Of a stretch of 64,000 nucleotides of DNA, positions 58,467 to 64,000 are shown in pieces; position 1 is the stretch's first letter, and the number at the start of each line of letters is the position of its first letter. The position numbers and the translations under genes are program-made. The stretch covers positions 124,001 through 188,000 of the forward strand of contig NZ_JAPWHB010000003.1 in the NCBI RefSeq assembly GCF_027214025.1, given 5' to 3'. The notes beneath the pieces are model-generated. The model made no database searches, had not been told where the DNA came from, and was given only the letters and a program-made list of their open reading frames with translations. Origin of the DNA: Parahoeflea alexandrii. Lineage in GTDB: Bacteria; Pseudomonadota; Alphaproteobacteria; Rhizobiales; Rhizobiaceae.

Positions 58467-59735
58467 TCAGCCGCGGCCCTTCCAGGGGACAAGCCATTTC
58501 TCGGCCATGCGCATCAGGATATCGATGCCGTAGCCGATGATGCCGATCAGGATTATGCCGAGGATGACGATGTCGGTAAGCTGGAACTTCGAGGCGTTGA
58601 CGATCATCATGCCGGCGCCGCGATCGGCGGCCACCAGTTCGGCGGCCACCACCGTGCCCCAGCACACGCCCATGGCGACGCGTGCGCCGGTGAATATCTC
58701 GGGCAGCGAGTTGGGCACGATCACGTGCCGCAAAATCTGCCATTTCGAGGCGCCGAGCGAATAGGCCGCGTGCACCTTGGAGATGCGCACCCCGGACACG
58801 CCGGCGCGGGCAGCGATGGTCATGATCCAGAGTGCTGCCAGGAACAGGAGGATGACCTTGCCTTCCTCACCGATGCCGAACCAGATGATGATCAGCGGAA
58901 TCAGCGCTAAGGGCGGCACCGGGCGCATGAATTCGACGATCGGATCGAACCAGCCGCGGAACCAGTTGGACAGGCCCATGGCGTATCCGAGCGGAATGCC
59001 GATGATCGAACCGATGACGAAGCCCGCGATGACCCGGCCGAGCGAATAGCCCAGATGCTCCCAGAGCGAAAAGTTCTTGTAGCCCTGGCTGGCGATCTCT
59101 CCCAGCCGGCTGAGAACGGCTTCCGGCGCCGGCAGCCAGATCGGCTCCATCTGCCAGCCCTTGTCAGGCTTGATCGACAGGCTGCCCTTGTTGGTCATGG
59201 TGATCTCGCCATCGGAGAAACGCACGGTTTCACCGGGCGCGATCGGCTGCCCGTCAATGGCGATCAGGCTGTAGCCGGGATCATCGCCGCCGATGTCATT
59301 TTCGTTGAGCCGGCTGAGAACCGATCTCCAGGCGCCGATCTTGACCGCGTCGTCGACCGCGAAGGCGTGTGGCTTGTCGGACACCTCGGGAAGCGGCACG
59401 TCTTCGCCGACGCGGTAGACCCGCAGATGCGCCACAGCATCGTCGGTTTCGCCTGCGGCGTTGCGGGCGGTATAGGTGAAGCTGGTATCGCCGACGAACG
59501 GGCCGGGAACATGCAGCGGGGTGATCACCGATCCGGTGAACGCCCCCCAGATCGCAAACAGCGCGATGATCGACACCACCGAGGCGAACCGGTTCGGCGA
59601 AACGGCGCTTTCATCGCCGAAGGTCACCGTCTTCAGGCTGGCGAAATCGTGAATGTGGTGGCGGGAACGCTCCCAGAACCGGTAGGCGACGTAAGCGAGG
59701 CCAAAGATGACCAGATAGAGCAGGAAGACAATCAT
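58467..59735 (-). CDS. tauC: Taurine ABC transporter permease, TauC-like with large N-terminal extension
   Basis: A 422-residue permease, against about 275 for E. coli TauC. The C-terminal 230 residues are a normal SsuC/TauC permease, with EAA loop SLGASKWQILRHVIVPNSLPEI split at HVIVP. The extra N-terminal part starts with two helices (LLYLVIFGLAYVAYRFW and VVSIIALFAIWGAFTGSVI). About 120 residues of periplasmic sequence with DTSFTYTARNAAGE and IDGQPIAPGETVRFSDGE follow. Its ATG overlaps tauB's stop (ATGA). Confidence 0.85.
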   Translation of the reverse strand: MIVFLLYLVIFGLAYVAYRFWERSRHHIHDFASLKTVTFGDESAVSPNRFASVVSIIALFAIWGAFTGSVITPLHVPGPFVGDTSFTYTARNAAGETDDAVAHLRVYRVGEDVPLPEVSDKPHAFAVDDAVKIGAWRSVLSRLNENDIGGDDPGYSLIAIDGQPIAPGETVRFSDGEITMTNKGSLSIKPDKGWQMEPIWLPAPEAVLSRLGEIASQGYKNFSLWEHLGYSLGRVIAGFVIGSIIGIPLGYAMGLSNWFRGWFDPIVEFMRPVPPLALIPLIIIWFGIGEEGKVILLFLAALWIMTIAARAGVSGVRISKVHAAYSLGASKWQILRHVIVPNSLPEIFTGARVAMGVCWGTVVAAELVAADRGAGMMIVNASKFQLTDIVILGIILIGIIGYGIDILMRMAEKWLVPWKGRG

Positions 59736-60538
59736 GCGGTTTCCTCCTGCCGGCCCATGATTTCCTCTTCCATGTCCCAGATCATGCCGAGGATCTCTTC
59801 CCGGCGCTGGCCGAATTCCGGCTCCTTCTTGACCAGGCGCAGATCGCGGCCGACGCCCATTTCGGCAAACGGCAGACGATACTCCTTGTGGATGCGGCCG
59901 GGCCGCGGCGCCATCACCAGCAGCCGTTCACCCAGCAGCAGCGCCTCTTCCACCGAGTGGGTGATGAGGATGATGGTCTTGCCGGTTTCCTTCCAGAGCT
60001 TGAGCACAAGGCCCTGCATCTTCTCGCGAGTCAGCGCATCAAGCGCGCCCAGCGGCTCGTCCATCAGGATGACATCGGGATCGTTGGCGAGGCAGCGGGC
60101 CAGTGCAACGCGCTGCTGCATGCCGCCGGACAACTCGTAGATCATCTTCTCGCCGAAGTCCTGCAGTCCGACCGTACGCAGCAGATTGTCGACGATGGGC
60201 CGGGTTTCGGATGCCGGCCTGCCCGCCATGTCCGGACCGAAGGAAATGTTCCGGCGGACATTCATCCACTCAAACAGCGCGCCCTGCTGAAACACCATGC
60301 CGCGCTCCGGCCCGGGTCCGGTCACCTTCCTGCCGTTGAGCGTCACCTGACCGTCGGTCGGGGCGAGAAATCCGGCAACGATGTTGAGGAGCGTGGTCTT
60401 GCCGCAGCCTGAAGGTCCAAGGACTGCGAGCAGTTCACCCTTGGCCAGCTTGAGCGAGACATTCTTCAGCGCCTGCACCGAGCTGCCATTGGGCAGATCG
60501 AACCGCATGGAGAGGGTATCGATAACCAGGTCGCCCAT
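59732..60538 (-). CDS. tauB: Taurine ABC transporter ATP-binding protein
   Basis: A 268-residue ATPase. It has Walker A GPSGCGKTTLLN, Q-loop GMVFQQGALFEWM, signature LSGGMQQRVALARC, Walker B DVILMDEPLGALD and the switch ILITHSVEEALLL. The sulfonate/nitrate-type NBD family matches its TauA and TauC partners. The frame is open further upstream, but ATG 60538 (MGDLVIDTLSMRF) is the family start. It overlaps tauC by four bases and follows tauA by 79 bases. Confidence 0.93.
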   Translation of the reverse strand: MGDLVIDTLSMRFDLPNGSSVQALKNVSLKLAKGELLAVLGPSGCGKTTLLNIVAGFLAPTDGQVTLNGRKVTGPGPERGMVFQQGALFEWMNVRRNISFGPDMAGRPASETRPIVDNLLRTVGLQDFGEKMIYELSGGMQQRVALARCLANDPDVILMDEPLGALDALTREKMQGLVLKLWKETGKTIILITHSVEEALLLGERLLVMAPRPGRIHKEYRLPFAEMGVGRDLRLVKKEPEFGQRREEILGMIWDMEEEIMGRQEETA

Positions 60539-60617
60539 GGCTACTCCAATCTTGGGGAACAGTGTGCCGTGAACGAGCGGCCGGATAGATCCGGCCGCTC
60601 GCCATCGTCTTCCTGGC

Positions 60618-61610
60618 TTACATCTTGGCCGCGGCTGCGAGCGGACCGGTGTTGACCGCGCCGTCATAGGTGTCGCGCGAGGCCGGGATGTTGCCCTGTT
60701 CCTTGAAGAAGTCACCCACGCCCTTGAGGAATTCCGGGGTGGCCTTGCCGAGCCACTTGTCGGAAAGCTGCGCCTCGACGGTGGGGAACTGGAAACCCTT
60801 CAGCGTGTCGACCGCATCGGCTTCGCTCATGCCGGCGTCCTTGGCGATGACCGGCAGCATTTCCGCCGAATCGGTCAGCCACTTGGCGTTCATGTCGGCT
60901 GTCACCTTGAGGAACTTGGCGAGAACCTCAGACTGCTCCGCAGCAAACGAGGCCGGAACCGAAGTGACGTCATAGACCGAAATGCCGATCTCGTCCTTTT
61001 CGGCGCCAGTCAGCAGCACGTTGCCGTGTTCCATTGCGCGGCGCAGCGAACCGCCCCAACCGCAGAACATGTCGAGGCTGCCCTGCGCGAATGCGGCAGC
61101 ACCGTCCGGCGGAGCCATGTCGACCACTTCCATGGTCGAGACGTCGACCCCGAAATGCTCCATCTGCTTGAGGAAGCCGTAATGCGCGGCGGTGCCGATC
61201 GGCACGCCGACCTTCTTGCCTTCGAGTTCCTTGGCGCTGTTCTTGTCGATCTCGAGCGCGGTCTTGACCACGCAGTTGTCGTTGTCGTTGTAGACCACGG
61301 CGATGTCGGCGACCTGGAGGTCCTGCCCGGCGGATGTCGCCACCACGAAGGGCGGCACGCCCTGGCTCACCGAAATCTGGACATCGCCCGAGGCCATCGC
61401 CGCCGACATGGCGGTTCCGGCATCAAACGATTTCCAGTTGACCTTCATGCCCAGGGCCTCGTCGTACAGACCCTTGACCTTGGCGTACTGGAACGGCATC
61501 GGCCACTCCAGGAAGTAGGCAACCGTGATTTCTTCGGCCTTGGCGACCGATGCAGTGGCGACCATGGCGATGCCGGCCAGCAATGCGGAAATTCTTGATG
61601 CAGCTTTCAT
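60618..61610 (-). CDS. tauA: Taurine-binding periplasmic protein
   Basis: A 330-residue binding protein of the SsuA/TauA family. A signal peptide spans residues 1-25 (LLAGIAMVATASVAKA, then EEITV). The mature chain has VAYFLEWPMPFQYAKV and VQISVSQGVPPFVVATSAG, typical of TauA. GGGAG stands seven bases before ATG 61610. It delivers taurine to the TauBC importer. The gene is divergent from tpa. Confidence 0.93.
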   Translation of the reverse strand: MKAASRISALLAGIAMVATASVAKAEEITVAYFLEWPMPFQYAKVKGLYDEALGMKVNWKSFDAGTAMSAAMASGDVQISVSQGVPPFVVATSAGQDLQVADIAVVYNDNDNCVVKTALEIDKNSAKELEGKKVGVPIGTAAHYGFLKQMEHFGVDVSTMEVVDMAPPDGAAAFAQGSLDMFCGWGGSLRRAMEHGNVLLTGAEKDEIGISVYDVTSVPASFAAEQSEVLAKFLKVTADMNAKWLTDSAEMLPVIAKDAGMSEADAVDTLKGFQFPTVEAQLSDKWLGKATPEFLKGVGDFFKEQGNIPASRDTYDGAVNTGPLAAAAKM

Positions 61611-61954
61611 GTGATGCTCCCTGTCCGGGCCGGCATGACGCCAGCCTTTCGATTGCAATTCATTGCCGGGTGATCCTGCGGTCTCCGGCGCCGTTCCCGT
61701 TTTCTTGGCGTTCTTTTGCAGTCATCTTGCGCCAACAGGGCCAAGTCGATCAAGTCGGTGTTGAAAGCCATAGCGCCAATTTGTCCGCGAGCATTGTACC
61801 AGTTTGATTTTCGCGATGCAGGCCATTGGTTTTGTTCGGCTTTTTCTGGCCATATGGCAAACGACCCTCTGGCCCTATTCTCTTGCCGAGGACTTCGGCG
61901 ATGGTTTTCGTGCCGGACAACCGGCCATCACCATTTTCCCGGGAGTGACCGCTC
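61611..61954. promoter_or_regulatory. Divergent tauA-tpa control region with paired direct repeat
   Basis: This 344-base gap separates the two taurine transcripts. It contains two direct repeats, CTGGCCATAT (61846-61855) and CTGGCCCTAT (61869-61878), 23 bases apart start to start, about 77-110 bases before the tpa ATG. GCCATATGGC (61849-61858) is also a palindrome. MocR-type regulators such as TauR generally bind paired direct repeats, so this is a candidate TauR operator. No clear promoter could be assigned. Confidence 0.45.
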
Positions 61955-63337
61955 ATGAACCTGCCTATCCAGACCAACGACATCCAGGCGGTTATCGAGG
62001 CCGATCGTGCCCATGTCTGGCATCACCTGATCCAGCACAAGCCGTTTGAAACCATCGATCCGCGGATCATGGTCGAAGGCCGCGGCATGCGGGTCTGGGA
62101 TGCGACCGGAAAGGAACATCTCGACGCCGTTTCGGGCGGCGTATGGACGGTCAATGTCGGCTACGGGCGCGAAAGCATCGCCAACGCGGTGCGCGACCAG
62201 CTGGTCAAGATGAACTATTTCGCCAACAGCGCCGGGTCGATACCGGGGGCGCTGTTCGCGCAGAAGCTAATCGAGAAAATGCCGGGGATGAGCCGGGTCT
62301 ACTATTCGAACTCGGGATCGGAGGCCAACGAGAAGGCCTTCAAGATGATCCGGCAGATCTCGCACCGGCATCATGGCGGCCGCAAGTACAAGATCCTTTA
62401 CAGGGACCGCGACTATCACGGCACGACGCTCGCCACCCTGTCGGCCGGCGGCCAGCCGCAGCGGGCCGAGCAGTACGGGCCGATGGCGCCGGGCTTCGTC
62501 ATGGTGCCGCATTGCCTCGAGTACCGCAGCCAGTATCCGGATGCGGAAAGCTACGGTCTTGCCGCCGCCAACGCGATCGAGGAGGTGATCCTGCGCGAAG
62601 GGCCGGATACCGTCGGCGGGCTCTGCCTCGAACCGATCACCGCGGGCGGCGGCGTGATCACCCCGCCGCCGGGCTACTGGGAGCGCGTTCAGGAGATCTG
62701 CAAGAAGTACGATATCCTGCTGCATATCGACGAGGTCGTTTGCGGCGTCGGCCGCACCGGCGCCTGGTTCGGCTACCAGCACTACGGGATCAAGCCCGAT
62801 TTCGTCACCATGGCCAAGGGCGTGGCCTCCGGCTATGCGGCGATTTCCTGCACGGTGACCACCGAAGCCGTGTTCGAGCAGTTCAAGGACGATGCGTCCG
62901 ACCCGATGTCCTATTTCCGCGATATCTCGACCTTCGGCGGATGCGCCGCCGGACCGGCTGCGGCGCTTGAGAACATGCGGATCATCGAGGACGAGAACCT
63001 GATCGCCAATACCGAGGCAATGGGCGAACGGATGATCAACAATCTGCGCGCGCTGCAGGACAAGCACACTGTCATCGGCGACGTGCGCGGCAAGGGCCTG
63101 TTCCTCGGCGCGGAACTCGTGAGCGACCGGGCCTCGCGCGAGCCGATGGACGAGAAACGGGTTCAAGCCGTGGTGGCCGACTGCATGGCCCAGGGCGTGA
63201 TTATCGGGGCGACCAACCGGTCGCTGCCGGGCTTCAACAACACGCTGTGCTTCAGCCCGGCGCTAATCGCCACCGCGGACGATATCGACCGGATCACCGA
63301 CAGCGTCGACCAGGCGCTGACGCGGGTGTTTGCATAA
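61955..63337 (+). CDS. tpa: Taurine-pyruvate aminotransferase
   Basis: A 460-residue class III PLP aminotransferase. It converts taurine plus pyruvate to sulfoacetaldehyde plus alanine, the first step of taurine catabolism. The PLP lysine is Lys288 in VTMAKGVASGYAAI. YYSNSGSEANEKAFKMIRQ and ILLHIDEVVCGVGRTGAWFG are class III signatures. The N-terminus HVWHHLIQHKPFE is the omega-transaminase type seen in Tpa. Together with tauABC and the TauR-like gene the assignment is strong. The xsc and pta genes would be needed to complete the pathway and are not in the window. Confidence 0.93.
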   Translation: MNLPIQTNDIQAVIEADRAHVWHHLIQHKPFETIDPRIMVEGRGMRVWDATGKEHLDAVSGGVWTVNVGYGRESIANAVRDQLVKMNYFANSAGSIPGALFAQKLIEKMPGMSRVYYSNSGSEANEKAFKMIRQISHRHHGGRKYKILYRDRDYHGTTLATLSAGGQPQRAEQYGPMAPGFVMVPHCLEYRSQYPDAESYGLAAANAIEEVILREGPDTVGGLCLEPITAGGGVITPPPGYWERVQEICKKYDILLHIDEVVCGVGRTGAWFGYQHYGIKPDFVTMAKGVASGYAAISCTVTTEAVFEQFKDDASDPMSYFRDISTFGGCAAGPAAALENMRIIEDENLIANTEAMGERMINNLRALQDKHTVIGDVRGKGLFLGAELVSDRASREPMDEKRVQAVVADCMAQGVIIGATNRSLPGFNNTLCFSPALIATADDIDRITDSVDQALTRVFA

Positions 63338-63369
63338 CCTCGCCACGGTGGCGGAAAATCATGATCGAG

Positions 63370-63403
63370 GGAAGGGCGGGACAATCGTGCACCCGCCCCT
63401 TCC
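63370..63403 (+). other. Intercistronic hairpin between tpa and tauR
   Basis: GGAAGGGCGGG (63370-63380) pairs with CCCGCCCCTTCC (63392-63403) with one bulge. No T-run follows, so it is not a standard terminator. It may limit expression of the regulator or stabilise tpa mRNA. Confidence 0.4.
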
Positions 63404-63452
63404 GCTTGGCTAAGTCTGTCGATATGCTGGCAAAAACCGGCTGGGCGATCGA

Positions 63453-64000
63453 ATGTCGATTCCGATAGACACGTTTTTTCTCGACCCGAAATTCGAGGGA
63501 ACACTGCAACAGAAAATCCAGAGAATGATCAGCGAGGGCGTCCTGTCCGGCCGCTTCATTCCTGGCGCAAAGCTTCCCTCCAGCCGCAAGCTGGCGACCC
63601 ATCTGGGGATCAGCCGGATCACCGTGACGCTGGCCTACAGCGAACTGGTGTCCGACGACTACCTGATCGCCAAGGGCCGCTCGGGATACTACGTCTCGCC
63701 GACAGCTCCGCAGCGTACCCGCTTCGACGCCCCGAAAGGCGTGGTCACCGACGCGGTGGACTGGAACCGGGCCATCGGCCAGCGCTACACCGGCCAGGTG
63801 CTGGTGGAAAAGCCGGTCGACTGGCGCAGCTACCCCTACCCGTTCATCTACGGGCAGGCGGACGAGAAGATCTTCGATCACAGCAACTGGCGGCAATGCG
63901 CGCTGCAGGCGCTCGGCAAGCGGGAGTTCTCCACCGTCACCGCCGACAGCTACGAGCGGGATGATCCCGAACTGGTCAAGTACATCGCGCTCAACACCCT
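63453..64000 (+). CDS. tauR: MocR-type GntR-family PLP-fold regulator, TauR-like (cut by window end)
   Basis: The first 182 codons are present. It starts MSIPIDTFFLDPKFEGTLQQ with a winged helix GntR domain: GVLSGRFIPGAKLPSSRKLA, then HLGISRITVTLAYSELVSDD. The sequence after residue 90 (WRSYPYPFIYGQADEKIFDH) begins the aminotransferase-fold effector domain of MocR regulators. Located right after tpa, it fits TauR, the taurine-activated regulator of taurine genes in R. capsulatus. The rest of the protein and its stop lie beyond the window. Confidence 0.88.
   Translation, partial: MSIPIDTFFLDPKFEGTLQQKIQRMISEGVLSGRFIPGAKLPSSRKLATHLGISRITVTLAYSELVSDDYLIAKGRSGYYVSPTAPQRTRFDAPKGVVTDAVDWNRAIGQRYTGQVLVEKPVDWRSYPYPFIYGQADEKIFDHSNWRQCALQALGKREFSTVTADSYERDDPELVKYIALNT

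Overview
The window looks like an ordinary chromosomal segment of a Rhizobiales alphaproteobacterium, probably Rhizobiaceae-like. No genus can be fixed from sequence alone; a marine, taurine-using genus of the Hoeflea type would fit. The evidence is high GC, dense gene packing with many ATGA/GTGA overlaps, RegB/RegA beside MmcB, a GST-like protein resembling FzlA, the block M20 dipeptidase-PBP1A-dnaK-dnaJ-methyltransferase-pyrF next to polA, and malate synthase G. I see no prophage, insertion sequence, CRISPR array, rRNA or tRNA. Both window edges cut a gene.

Layout. 1-9.8 kb holds a cut aspartoacylase-like gene, a CrtI-like oxidoreductase, a PilZ protein, xseA, a YbaK-type deacylase, an ArsC-like protein, guaA, an MTA/SAH nucleosidase-like gene, a thioesterase, tspO and a 16S rRNA m5C methyltransferase. 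9.9-18.6 kb is a seven-gene leftward operon: M20 hydrolase, complete peptide-type ABC importer, aldehyde dehydrogenase and SDR dehydrogenase. It reads as an import-and-catabolise unit of unknown substrate. 18.6-27.7 kb carries rlpA-like, an SDR gene, queG, the FzlA-like gene, uppP, a 50-residue secreted protein, a TauE/SafE permease, an NDUFA9-like protein, DUF1330, pyrF, an FMN reductase and a methyltransferase. 28-35 kb is dnaJ, an acyltransferase lying between dnaJ and dnaK, dnaK with a heat-shock-type promoter, and PBP1A.

35-49.8 kb is an M20 dipeptidase, a structured intergenic region that very probably encodes a small RNA (alpha-r7-like, minus strand), polA, a YnjBCD-type ABC importer translationally coupled to hrpB, regB-regA, mmcB and an L,D-transpeptidase lipoprotein. 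49.8-58.4 kb is glcB, a lone hydantoinase/oxoprolinase subunit A, a cytochrome P450 and gyrB. 58.4-64 kb is a taurine module: tauABC leftward; taurine-pyruvate aminotransferase and a MocR-type TauR-like regulator (cut by the window end) rightward, with a paired direct repeat in the shared control region.

The best leads for something under-described are the three-hairpin RNA upstream of polA, whose C-rich loops resemble anti-Shine-Dalgarno sequence; the seven-gene uptake and catabolic operon; the TauC with a large extra periplasmic segment; the 50-residue secreted protein; and several paired-repeat or palindromic operator candidates. No radically new system is evident.
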